From an uncultured Flavobacteriales bacterium (GTDB taxonomy: Bacteria; Bacteroidota; Bacteroidia; Flavobacteriales; Crocinitomicaceae): a stretch of DNA of 9,960 nt. Shown here in pieces: positions 1-7,439 of this stretch. The stretch spans positions 1 to 9,960 of the forward strand of contig CAMLET010000077.1 in NCBI GenBank assembly GCA_946479125.1, in the 5' to 3' direction. The notes beneath the pieces are model-generated. The model had not been told where the DNA came from, did no database searches, and saw only the letters and a program-made list of their open reading frames with translations. How positions within the stretch are numbered: the stretch's first letter is position 1; every line of letters starts with the position of its first letter. Position numbers and translations under genes: made by a program.

Positions 1-988
1 CAAGAAACGGTTCAATTACAATTCCTTCTGGAAGTGTTTTTTCGATTTGGGTCATTCGTTCCTTCACGTTGGCAATTACTTTGGAAGAGTTTGCCCCTTT
101 CAGCATCATAACAATTGCCCCAACAACTTCTCCATCATTGTTCCGTGTCATTGCTCCGTATCGGGTTGCTGCTCCATACTTCACCTCGGCAACATTTCGT
201 ATAAGTACAGGAATTCCATCGTCGTGGGTAGTAACAACTATTTCTTCAATGTCGTTAATGGATTGAATTAACCCCTCGCTTCGAATGAAGTAAGCATTTG
301 GTTTTTTGTCGATGTATGCACCTCCTGTATTTTGATTATTCTTTTGTAACGCAATGAATACATCGTTTATACCAACGTCCATGCTTTTCAATTTGTCGGG
401 ATCTAAGGCTATTTCGTATTGCTTTAGAAAGCCTCCAAAACTGCTCACATCGGCAATTCCCTCTACACCTAATAATTGACGACGAATTATCCAATCCTGA
501 ATGGTGCGCAGTTCGGTTGCATCGTATTTATCCTCATATCCTTTCTTGGGATGAATAACATATTGATAAATTTCTCCAAGCCCTGTTGTTACAGGAGCCA
601 TTTCAGGAGTTCCCATTCCTTGAGGGATGGTTTTCGAAGCATCTGTTAGGCGCTCACTTACTTGTTGGCGAGCCCAATAAACGTCTACGTCTTCTTTGAA
701 AACCACAGTTACAACAGAAAGACCGAAACGGCTAAAAGAGCGAACTTCCTCGATATGAGGAATTGTTGCCATGGTTTGCTCAACAGGGAAAGTCACGAAA
801 CGTTCTATGTCTTCTGCCCCGTTGCTCGGTGAAACAGTAATAATTTGAACCTGATTGTTTGTGATGTCAGGAACGGCATCTATGGGTAATTGATTGATAG
901 AGTATGTACCCCATCCGATAAGTGCGACGATCATAATACCGATCATCAACTTATTTTTAATACTAAATTGAATGACTTTATCTAACAT
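1..988 (-). CDS. cusA: CusA/CzcA-family heavy-metal efflux RND transporter, N-terminal part (cut by window edge)
   Basis: This is the inner-membrane pump of a tripartite RND system that exports metal ions across the envelope using proton entry. Only the first 329 residues are visible; family members are usually a little over 1000 residues, so the gene continues beyond position 1. The start ATG at 988 gives the standard N-terminus: a short cytoplasmic stretch, a first membrane helix at about residues 13-31, then the family signature LPIDAVPDITNNQVQI just after it, followed by porter-domain sequence (for example FPVEQTMA and RSFSRFGLSVV). The heavy-metal (HME) subgroup is clear. Copper(I)/silver is favoured over zinc/cobalt only because the neighbours are copper genes; the Met residues that would decide this lie outside the window. 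It follows the small His-rich gene by 92 bases on the same strand. The adaptor and outer-membrane channel genes presumably lie further left. Confidence 0.95.
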   Translation of the reverse strand, partial: MLDKVIQFSIKNKLMIGIMIVALIGWGTYSINQLPIDAVPDITNNQVQIITVSPSNGAEDIERFVTFPVEQTMATIPHIEEVRSFSRFGLSVVTVVFKEDVDVYWARQQVSERLTDASKTIPQGMGTPEMAPVTTGLGEIYQYVIHPKKGYEDKYDATELRTIQDWIIRRQLLGVEGIADVSSFGGFLKQYEIALDPDKLKSMDVGINDVFIALQKNNQNTGGAYIDKKPNAYFIRSEGLIQSINDIEEIVVTTHDDGIPVLIRNVAEVKYGAATRYGAMTRNNDGEVVGAIVMMLKGANSSKVIANVKERMTQIEKTLPEGIVIEPFL

Positions 989-1041
989 GCTGAATAGTCT
1001 AATCGTGAAACAATTGCCGGCAATAATATGCACGGACAAAC

Positions 1042-1059
1042 AAGACCTTTTGAGGTCTT
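1042..1059 (-). terminator. Small hairpin between the His-rich gene and the RND pump
   Basis: AAGACCT at 1042-1048 and AGGTCTT at 1053-1059 form a 7-bp stem with a 4-base loop. It lies 22 bases past the stop of the His-rich gene and about 54 bases before the pump start, within their presumed common transcript. Only a short GTTTGT follows on the minus strand, so it is a weak or partial terminator, or an mRNA-stability hairpin, rather than a certain terminator. It could lower pump expression relative to the first gene (inference). Confidence 0.35.
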
Positions 1060-1080
1060 AAAATATTATTCTAAAAACGA

Positions 1081-1482
1081 TTAGCTCAATTTAGGCGGTT
1101 GCCAAATACTTCCGTTGTATTCGGAAAATGTGAATCTGTAAGCAGGTAATTGTGATTTTTCTTTGTCTGGATTAACAGGAGATCCAGACACTATTAAAAA
1201 GGAATCTTTTTTTATGATATACAGCAATTGAACTGCGGAATGATTGTGTGTGAGCGGACAATTTTCCTGATCCTCGTCGTGATGCTCATGTTTATCGTGT
1301 TCCGCTTTACTGGTGAAATGTTCACCAATAAATTCAATAAAGCCTACTTTGTGGTGTTCTTCGTTGTGATGGTTGTAATGTGAAATGAATTTGGGAATAA
1401 AAGAAAAGGCATGAGCTGTTTCTCCGGGAAATAGTACCACCAGAATCAGAAATAGTATGCTTACCTTTTTCAATCGATTCAT
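1081..1482 (-). CDS. Small His-rich exported protein upstream of the RND pump
   Basis: A 133-residue protein of unknown function, probably a periplasmic metal-binding accessory protein. The ATG at 1482 is chosen because it begins directly with a good signal peptide (MNRLKKVSILFLILVVLFPG, likely cut after THAHA-like ETAHA); an open frame continues upstream to 1578 but adds a non-signal-like stretch and starts inside a strong palindrome. The mature part holds about a dozen His residues in clusters: HYNHHNEEHH, then KAEHDKHEHHDEDQENCPLTHNH, with a single Cys. Such His/Asp/Glu runs bind divalent metals or copper. The C-terminus ends in WQPPKLS, echoing the Pro-Pro endings of the HYC/CC/PP proteins at the other end of the window. 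Short exported proteins are commonly found just before CusA-type pumps in Bacteroidota, so co-transcription with the pump is likely. I cannot name a family. Confidence 0.8.
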   Translation of the reverse strand: MNRLKKVSILFLILVVLFPGETAHAFSFIPKFISHYNHHNEEHHKVGFIEFIGEHFTSKAEHDKHEHHDEDQENCPLTHNHSAVQLLYIIKKDSFLIVSGSPVNPDKEKSQLPAYRFTFSEYNGSIWQPPKLS

Positions 1483-1565
1483 TGTTAGCGAAGATAGTGA
1501 TTTTTGATTTGATGAGATACTTGTTGTAAAGAAGGGGGGATTGAGTAGGTTTTTAATAAAACGAC

Positions 1566-1591
1566 AACTGCCCACCAATTGGTGGGCAGTT
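1566..1591. terminator. Perfect 26-base palindrome, probable intrinsic terminator
   Basis: The half-site AACTGCCCACCAA at 1566-1578 is followed directly by its exact reverse complement at 1579-1591. As RNA it forms an 11-bp GC-rich stem with an AATT loop. On the plus strand it is followed by ATTATTTTTTG; on the minus strand by GTCGTTTTATT, so it could act in both directions. Only minus-strand genes flank it: it lies 114 bases past the methyltransferase stop and 83 bases before the His-rich gene start. Ending the long copper operon there is the simplest role. A protein-binding operator for the His-rich/pump pair is an alternative. Confidence 0.75.
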
Positions 1592-1705
1592 ATTATTTTT
1601 TGTATTCGTGCGATTCAACTTTTAATCGTCAGACAAATTCGAATCATTTTCTTCGAAATGCTATTTTGGGATAAACAATAAACGTTTCATGTGTCAGAAT
1701 TTAAC

Positions 1706-2341
1706 TCATATCGCTCCATTTAAGTTTCTACGGAAACTACAAAACAAGAAATTTTGGATGGTATCAAAAGGAGTCCTATGATCAACTGTCAGGCACTTGA
1801 TTTTATCGAATAAGGCTGTAAGTCTATCCGTCATTGATTTTTCAGAATATTGCTTAATTGGGATGCCGCTACATTTAGTTGGACCTACCTCTGAAAAAGT
1901 TCCCATAATCAAAATTCCATCAACTTTGACGCCCTTCGCAAGAACCTTCATGTAATTCTCGATGTCCTTTTCTTCTGTCAGGAAATGAAATACCGCACGG
2001 TCATGCCAAAAGTCGTATGTTTCAACAGGTACAAAGGTTGAAGCATCGGAAACAATCCATTTTACCAATTCCGCTTTATCTCCTAATCTAGCTTTTGCTC
2101 TTTCCAAAGCAACTTCAGAAATATCGAGTACTGTAATGTTTGAATAGCCCTGTTCAATCAGGTGATCAACTAACAAACTATCGCCACCGCCAACGTCGAT
2201 GATTTTTGCAGTTTTAGGTAATTTGAATTGTGCCAGGAATTCCAATGAGGTTTCTGGAACAGGTTGAAACCAACTTACGTCTGTCAATTCTTTGGTAGAA
2301 TAGATGTTTTCCCAATGAGTTTTATTATTGAATTTTTCCAT
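1706..2341 (-). CDS. Class I SAM-dependent methyltransferase, substrate unknown
   Basis: A 211-residue cytoplasmic enzyme with a Rossmann-type methyltransferase fold. Motif I is IIDVGGGDSLLVDHL (about residues 47-61), the ribose-binding acidic residue is D73 in VLDIS, the adenine-side SDAS lies at 98-101, followed by WHDRAVFHFL (112-121) and a conserved KCSGIPIKQYS segment at 156-166. The N-terminal HWENIYSTKELTDVSWFQP and the length match a widespread family of small methyltransferases annotated only by fold. Three Cys residues (157, 183, 201) are present, but the spacing does not establish an arsenite methyltransferase, so metal methylation should not be assumed. It is the last gene of the minus-strand train, 36 bases after the T9SS protein, and is followed by the strong palindrome. 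Its place in a copper operon is unexplained. Confidence 0.9.
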   Translation of the reverse strand: MEKFNNKTHWENIYSTKELTDVSWFQPVPETSLEFLAQFKLPKTAKIIDVGGGDSLLVDHLIEQGYSNITVLDISEVALERAKARLGDKAELVKWIVSDASTFVPVETYDFWHDRAVFHFLTEEKDIENYMKVLAKGVKVDGILIMGTFSEVGPTKCSGIPIKQYSEKSMTDRLTALFDKIKCLTVDHRTPFDTIQNFLFCSFRRNLNGAI

Positions 2342-2377
2342 TTTGATATGAGTTTAGCCGTAAAATTATTCTGCCTT

Positions 2378-3823
2378 TTAATTATTCAATATAGCTTTTT
2401 GTACAATTACTTCACCTGATTCTGACGTAACAAGGATAAAGCACATTCCATTCGAAATGCTATTCGATAATTCAATGATTGATTCTCCTGAATTAAGAAT
2501 GGTTTCTTGTACGGATAATGCTTGCCCAAGCGAATTTACCACCATTATTGATGCATTTTGTTGAATATCGGATTGGATATGAAGTGAAGTGATTTCACCC
2601 AACTGGCTAACAAATAGTGACAGTGATGGTTTCGTGTTTTCATCCAATCCAACTGATTGTTCAACCGTTCCTATCAAGTACTTCACATCATTATCATCAC
2701 TGTACACAACATGAAATTTGCCGTTTGCATATTCAAGATCAGGACGTGTTTGAGTTCCACTGAAGGTTGCAGTAAGTGTGTCAATGACAACTCCCAGACC
2801 ACTTGCACCCGAAACGGAGCTTGTAAAAAACACTCTTGGAGTACCTCCATCAGAACCTTGCCAAACAACGCCTAATGTATCACCTCTTCCTGCAATAATC
2901 GGATAGTTTTGCGTTCCCATTCCCATAGGGAATAGTTGGAATTGCATTCCGTTCTGCTGAGTTGTAAGATTTATCGTTCCAACATAAACCTTACCGTTAC
3001 TCATCCATGTTGAAACAAGTGAATCCCCAATGATTACGTTAGATGGCCCACTTGAAGGACAAGACATAATCATCCAATCTGTTTCGTCTATTTCTGATGA
3101 AACAGGATAACTTGCACTTCCGTCTGTGGAATAAGATGCCCACATGTTACGAATATTGTTGTCGTTATTCCTGTAAGTCAATACATGCTGATTGCCGTTC
3201 GCAATGATGGTTGCAGGACAACAATCACAAACAGTTCCAACAGCACCTAAAGATGGTATAATCGAAGGCATATAACTAGTTCCGCCATTCATAGACCTGG
3301 TAACTGCATATTCGGCGTTACCAAAACCTGAATCGAGTTGCATAAAGGCTATAATTGGATTTCCTCCAACCCCAACAGCAACAGTTGGAAAACGTGGTGT
3401 ATCTGTTCCGATTTGGTCAACACGTACAGTATCTTGGAAAGTTATCCCACCATCCAGCGATCTAACAGTATAGACTTTACTCGTTTGACTAAAGTCAGTA
3501 CTGAAGGTTACAAAAACGGTGTCACCCGAAGATGCAATTTCAGACCCAGCCCAATTCGCAATAAAAGGCATTACCCCAGTTGGACTGATTGTTAATGGCA
3601 TGTTGAAGGAAGCTCCATTCCAGCGTGCCGTATAAATCTTGTTATTGTTATCATTCATCCAAGAGGCAACAGGAATATTATTATCGGTTAATGTGAGTCT
3701 TGGATAAATGTTGTTATACATACTTCCCATTGCCACGGTAACAGGCGCATCCCAACTGATGGTTTGGCTAAAAGAAGCCGAGAGAAAATTGATTGATAAA
3801 ATCGTAAGTAGTAATTTTTTCAT
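2378..3823 (-). CDS. T9SS-exported sialidase-like (Asp-box) propeller protein with CDCC cluster
   Basis: A 481-residue secreted or surface protein. It has a signal peptide (residues 1-19, cut near FSQ), a repetitive beta-rich body, and a C-terminal type IX sorting domain of about 85 residues ending in GEVIVQKAILNN. The body has Asp-box-like repeats typical of sialidase/BNR propellers: RSLDGGITF at 121-129, RSMNGGTSY near 176-184 and STDGSASY near 232-239. Catalytic Arg and Tyr residues of true sialidases cannot be assigned, so glycosidase activity is not supported. A cluster CDCC at 199-202 and a lone C255 are the only Cys in the mature body apart from one in the sorting domain, and could hold a metal. 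The gene starts 31 bases after the oxidase stop on the same strand, so co-expression with the copper genes is likely. Role: an extracellular partner or metal-binding protein is inferred. Confidence 0.85.
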   Translation of the reverse strand: MKKLLLTILSINFLSASFSQTISWDAPVTVAMGSMYNNIYPRLTLTDNNIPVASWMNDNNNKIYTARWNGASFNMPLTISPTGVMPFIANWAGSEIASSGDTVFVTFSTDFSQTSKVYTVRSLDGGITFQDTVRVDQIGTDTPRFPTVAVGVGGNPIIAFMQLDSGFGNAEYAVTRSMNGGTSYMPSIIPSLGAVGTVCDCCPATIIANGNQHVLTYRNNDNNIRNMWASYSTDGSASYPVSSEIDETDWMIMSCPSSGPSNVIIGDSLVSTWMSNGKVYVGTINLTTQQNGMQFQLFPMGMGTQNYPIIAGRGDTLGVVWQGSDGGTPRVFFTSSVSGASGLGVVIDTLTATFSGTQTRPDLEYANGKFHVVYSDDNDVKYLIGTVEQSVGLDENTKPSLSLFVSQLGEITSLHIQSDIQQNASIMVVNSLGQALSVQETILNSGESIIELSNSISNGMCFILVTSESGEVIVQKAILNN

Positions 3824-3854
3824 TGTTTATAGTTTTAGTTTATTAGTATTCATT

Positions 3855-6074
3855 TTAATAGGTAAATGTAAAACCTCCTCCGAAACCCATATCACTATCA
3901 TAATGAGCGGAAAGCGAAAACGATTTATTAAGTACATATTTTAAGCCAGCCATATATTCAAAATCCGAATTATACATCAATCCCAAACGAAGCCGTTTCG
4001 TAAGCGGGATGTCTTCACGCATCAATTGTAAACGCAGCTTACCATCTGAATCTATTCGAGCATCTGCAATGATAAGCATGGGTAAAGTGTATTGGATTCC
4101 AGCGCAAATTACTGTTCGTCGATCATGTGTGTTCACTTGACCAAAGAGGTTTTTCTCACCCATTCCACTGTCCATCATGCGATAACGCCAATCCAATCCG
4201 ACGTAAGGCATTAGCCATTGCATTTTACCAATGTACCTTCCAAAATGTGCTTCCGTTTCATATCCCATCATCGAGCTGTAACCCAATCTCCATTCTGCCT
4301 GAAGATTCCAACGGGTATTTTGCAACATCATTTCACCATCGTTCCCATTTGTGGCAAAATCATTTTGAAACATGAAATGAAATTCACGGTCGTCCGAATA
4401 TAACTTTTTAAGCGCTTTTTCAGGATCAGGCAATTGGGGGTTTGGAGGAGAATTTTCATAACTAAAGATTCGTCCCATTCCACTCATCATGTGATAAAGT
4501 ATGTGACAATGGAAAAACCAATCTCCACTTTCTGTAGCTGCAAATTCAATTGTATCAGTTTCCATTGGCATAATATCCAAGACATTTTTCAATGGTGAAT
4601 AGTCACCAGCCCCATTCACAACCCGAAAGAAATGCCCGTGCAAGTGCATTGGGTGACGCATCATTGAATTATTGTAAATAACAATGCGCACATTCTCCCC
4701 CTTTTTAATCAGTATTTTGTCTGTTTCGGAAACTGTTTTGTTGTTAATACTCCAAACATAGCGGTTCATATTTCCTGTTAGTTCGAAGTTGTAAACAGTT
4801 GTCTTTACATCTGGTAATGTAGTCTTTACTGGTGAACGGAGCATGTTATAGTTCAGCGTAACAATTTCAGAAAGTTGATTGCTGTTATACTGACTGCCAT
4901 CAGTCATATCCATGTGTTTGTTCTTCTGTTTTTTCTTTTTCTTAGCACCAGTAATCTCAGGATACATCACCACATTCATGTCCATTTGTTGCAAGCTCAT
5001 ATTCATGCCCATGTCGTCCAGATTTCCATCCATTTTAATCATGTCGTTCATCATTTGCATCCCTTCAAAATATTTCAATGGTTCTAAAGGTGATATCAAC
5101 TGTTTAACTCCCGTTCCAAGCCATAATGATGTGCTTCTTATTCTATCTTCTGACGTTGCCTGAAGTTCGAAAGAGGTGTTATTTGTAGGGATGGTTATAA
5201 TGACATCGTAAGTTTCGGCGACAGCAATAATAAAACGGTCAACCTCAGCAGGAACAACATCCATTCCATCACTGGCAACAACGCTCATTTTACCACCCGA
5301 ATAACGCATCCAAAAATAAGAGGACGAACCACCGTTGATGATTCTTATTCGAACCTTATCGCCAGCTTTGAATATTGGAGCATTATCTTCTGATTTACCA
5401 TTAGTAAGAAGCTTATCGTAGTACACATCGCTTACATCCATAGCGAGCATTCGCTTCCATTCGTTCCCGAATTTTGTTTTAAGGCTTCCTGCTCCAATTG
5501 CATCTGCATAACTTTGAACTGCACCTTTTTGAAGATTGGCTTTTTTGATTGCTGACCAGTCATTGGCCATGTGCAACCTCCGATGCACCTCGAATGGTTT
5601 CATGTCTGTCCAATCACTCAAAACAATAGTGTATTCAGCCATTTTAGGTTCATCTCTCTTGTGAATAATGAATGCGCCATACATCCCGCTTTGTTCCTGT
5701 AAACCAGTATGTGAATGATACCAATATGTTCCGTTTTGAACTATAGGAAATTTGTACAAGTGTGTAGTTCCTGCTTTTATTGGTGCAGTAGTCAAATATG
5801 GAACTCCGTCTTGTTCATTAGGCAGAATCAATCCATGCCAGTGAATGGAGGTTTCTGTTTTTAACTCATTGTGAACCCAAATTTCGGCAGTATCACCTTC
5901 CGTGAAATGCAATTCGGGCATCGGAATACTTCCATTCACCGAGTATGCATGACTTTCTTTGCCTGTGAAAGAAACTACCGTATCTCTTACATACAAATCA
6001 TATCGGACCTTTTTCTGCGCCAATACTGAAAACACGTTCAGGCAAAAAAGAGTGAAAATTAGTATCTTATTCAT
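3855..6074 (-). CDS. CopA-type multicopper oxidase with C-terminal CopB-like barrel domain
   Basis: A 739-residue exported copper oxidase, likely oxidising Cu(I) to Cu(II) in the periplasm. Signal peptide 1-19 (cut near LAQ). All four copper-ligand motifs are present: HWHG at 78-81, HSH at 120-122, HPMHLHGHFF from 474, and HCHILYH at 522-528. The type 1 site is H474, C523, H528 with M533 as axial ligand. A Met-rich segment at 339-390 holds 13 Met, as in CopA/PcoA and CueO, and is interrupted by a Lys-rich run at 378-386. Residues from about 560 onward leave the oxidase fold and resemble CopB/PcoB: alternating beta strands, the PMLIIADARIDSDGKLRL and LTKRLRLGLMY stretches, and a terminal aromatic residue (FTFTY) as in outer-membrane barrels. 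The start ATG overlaps the stop of the upstream MauE-like gene (TAATG), which implies translational coupling. Confidence 0.95.
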   Translation of the reverse strand: MNKILIFTLFCLNVFSVLAQKKVRYDLYVRDTVVSFTGKESHAYSVNGSIPMPELHFTEGDTAEIWVHNELKTETSIHWHGLILPNEQDGVPYLTTAPIKAGTTHLYKFPIVQNGTYWYHSHTGLQEQSGMYGAFIIHKRDEPKMAEYTIVLSDWTDMKPFEVHRRLHMANDWSAIKKANLQKGAVQSYADAIGAGSLKTKFGNEWKRMLAMDVSDVYYDKLLTNGKSEDNAPIFKAGDKVRIRIINGGSSSYFWMRYSGGKMSVVASDGMDVVPAEVDRFIIAVAETYDVIITIPTNNTSFELQATSEDRIRSTSLWLGTGVKQLISPLEPLKYFEGMQMMNDMIKMDGNLDDMGMNMSLQQMDMNVVMYPEITGAKKKKKQKNKHMDMTDGSQYNSNQLSEIVTLNYNMLRSPVKTTLPDVKTTVYNFELTGNMNRYVWSINNKTVSETDKILIKKGENVRIVIYNNSMMRHPMHLHGHFFRVVNGAGDYSPLKNVLDIMPMETDTIEFAATESGDWFFHCHILYHMMSGMGRIFSYENSPPNPQLPDPEKALKKLYSDDREFHFMFQNDFATNGNDGEMMLQNTRWNLQAEWRLGYSSMMGYETEAHFGRYIGKMQWLMPYVGLDWRYRMMDSGMGEKNLFGQVNTHDRRTVICAGIQYTLPMLIIADARIDSDGKLRLQLMREDIPLTKRLRLGLMYNSDFEYMAGLKYVLNKSFSLSAHYDSDMGFGGGFTFTY

Positions 6075-6793
6075 TAAAGTAAACAGATTGTGAGACCACT
6101 CATGACTATCATAAGTGCGTCCTCAATAATTGTAATTGTACTCATTGGTAAATTAAAAACAGCACCCAAGCAAGCACATTGAATTGTCCGTTTATTCAAA
6201 ACACTGTTCAAAACTCCAATTATACTTACGGTCATGACTACAACAGTTATCCAATTTACAGCCAATGGAAATATGTCAGTCAAAAAGGCAAGTCCGAGCG
6301 TAAGCTCTATAAATGCATAAATATATCCCCAAGAAGGTATTTTCTTCGCCACAATATCATACATGGCATAGCTTTCAGCAAATCCTTTCAAATTGAGTAA
6401 CTTAAAGAACGAAAAAACCAGAAAGAATCCAGCCATAAAATGCCTCATCCAATGCATGTAATCAATATGATGAGCCGATATTTGAACCAAAAAAGTAACT
6501 CCAGTGATGTACATAAATATCAGCAAAACTGGCTTGTAAGTTTGAACCCAACTTTTAGCCTGTTCACTTAATTCATTGTGTTCCTTTGCCGTTATCTGGT
6601 AACGAGATTCTTTTCCACCCAAGGCATCTTGCAATGCACCAATTGAAATGTGTTTATCCATTGTAATCACTACTGTTTTTTTCTCTTTGGAAACATCTAC
6701 CGATGAAATATCTGGTAATCCCAATAAACCTCCTTTAACCTTTGCTTCACAACTTCCACAAGTCATTCCAGCAATACTATACGTGTGTATCAT
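6074..6793 (-). CDS. HMA domain fused to MauE/DoxX-like membrane protein
   Basis: A 239-residue inner-membrane protein. Residues 1-68 are a heavy-metal-associated (HMA) ferredoxin-like domain with the classical GMTCGSC site (C12, C15), on the cytoplasmic side if the N-terminus stays inside. Five hydrophobic segments follow at about 87-106, 118-134, 156-175, 180-199 and 216-237. This part resembles the MauE/DoxX-like redox membrane family, including a CACLG motif (C206, C208) between the fourth and fifth helices, and a His-rich loop before helix 2 (HH108-109, H114, H118). MauE relatives support disulfide or redox chemistry in the periplasm; combined with an HMA domain, transfer of copper or of reducing equivalents to envelope cuproproteins is plausible (inference). 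It lies 81 bases after the AraC gene and its stop overlaps the oxidase start, tying it closely to oxidase maturation. Confidence 0.9.
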   Translation of the reverse strand: MIHTYSIAGMTCGSCEAKVKGGLLGLPDISSVDVSKEKKTVVITMDKHISIGALQDALGGKESRYQITAKEHNELSEQAKSWVQTYKPVLLIFMYITGVTFLVQISAHHIDYMHWMRHFMAGFFLVFSFFKLLNLKGFAESYAMYDIVAKKIPSWGYIYAFIELTLGLAFLTDIFPLAVNWITVVVMTVSIIGVLNSVLNKRTIQCACLGAVFNLPMSTITIIEDALMIVMSGLTICLL

Positions 6794-6874
6794 AACTATT
6801 GATTTTTTATTTCACAAAGGTCTGAACATCGATTTAGTCGTTTATGACACAATTCAGGAATCGTTTGGTATGAT

Positions 6875-7435
6875 TTACAGATTTTCTATTGGTATACGTT
6901 TTTGTGCTTTTAATTGTTTAAAATGAGAGGTTGTCAAACCTGTTACCTTTTTAAATTGTTTACTCAAATAAGAGACACTGCTATAATCTAACTGATATGC
7001 AATTTCACTTAAAGACAATTCATCATAAACCAACAATTCTTTGACTCGTTCAATTTTTTGGGAAATGTAGTATTGCTCAATGCTAGTGCCTTCTACTTCA
7101 CTGAAAAGGTTACTGATGTAATTGTATTCCAAAGGTATTTGAGCACTGATGTGTTGAGACAAAATTATCCTGACACTTTCGGGAGAATAATGAACCAGTT
7201 GGACAATACTGTTTTTCACCTTTTCGATTATCCGACTTTTTTTATCGTCTATTAATTCAAAACCCAATTCTTCAAATCGCAAACAAAGTTGTTCCTTTTG
7301 GATTTCGGTCAATGGTGCATCAAGTTCTACCTCACCCAATTCAACCGAAAGCGGTTGAAGTCCGAGTAATTCAAACTCAGACTTCACCACCATCTTACAA
7401 CGGTTGCATACAATGTTTTTGATATAAACCTTCAT
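6875..7435 (-). CDS. AraC-type regulator with N-terminal HMA-like metal-binding domain
   Basis: A 186-residue DNA-binding protein that is probably the metal sensor of this operon. Residues 1-62 resemble an HMA fold: first strand MKVYIKNIVC, CNRC at C10-C13, and a beta-alpha-beta-beta-alpha-beta rhythm ending in LGFELIDD; the usual GMTC lead-in is missing. Residues about 85-176 form a complete AraC helix-turn-helix pair, with the second helix-turn-helix around LSLSEIAYQLDYSSVSYLSKQFKKVTG (141-166) carrying the family's conserved A, G-to-D turn and FKK pattern. Usual AraC proteins have a sugar- or ligand-binding cupin at the N-terminus; here a soft-metal site replaces it, so Cu(I) or similar is the expected signal (inference). 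The start is 4 bases after the stop of the DUF3347 gene, so it is co-transcribed with what it would regulate. Confidence 0.9.
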   Translation of the reverse strand: MKVYIKNIVCNRCKMVVKSEFELLGLQPLSVELGEVELDAPLTEIQKEQLCLRFEELGFELIDDKKSRIIEKVKNSIVQLVHYSPESVRIILSQHISAQIPLEYNYISNLFSEVEGTSIEQYYISQKIERVKELLVYDELSLSEIAYQLDYSSVSYLSKQFKKVTGLTTSHFKQLKAQKRIPIENL

Positions 7436-7439
7436 TTAC

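Noticed and set aside
47..271. Plus-strand open frames at the left edge
   Set aside because: They lie opposite the RND pump, whose minus-strand frame runs unbroken with strong family motifs.
1483..1578. N-terminal extension of the His-rich protein to 1578
   Set aside because: The extension precedes a complete signal peptide and would begin within the terminator-like palindrome; the ATG at 1482 is better.
1592..1705. Gap after the methyltransferase searched for a small gene or RNA
   Set aside because: No open frame with a plausible start and no tRNA-like or other structured RNA signal was seen apart from the adjacent palindrome.
1706..2341. Arsenite methyltransferase (ArsM) identity
   Set aside because: Shorter than ArsM and the Cys positions do not match its conserved set; only the general methyltransferase fold is supported.
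4875..5163. Plus-strand open frames with His- or Cys-rich translations opposite the oxidase
   Set aside because: They are antisense to the Met-rich loop of a clearly real gene; the His content is the complement of ATG (Met) codons. No signal or start context.
6794..6874. Possible internal promoter before the HMA-MauE gene (GACCTTTG)
   Set aside because: Only a partial -7 match and the nearest TTG is 27 bases away, too far for the usual spacing.
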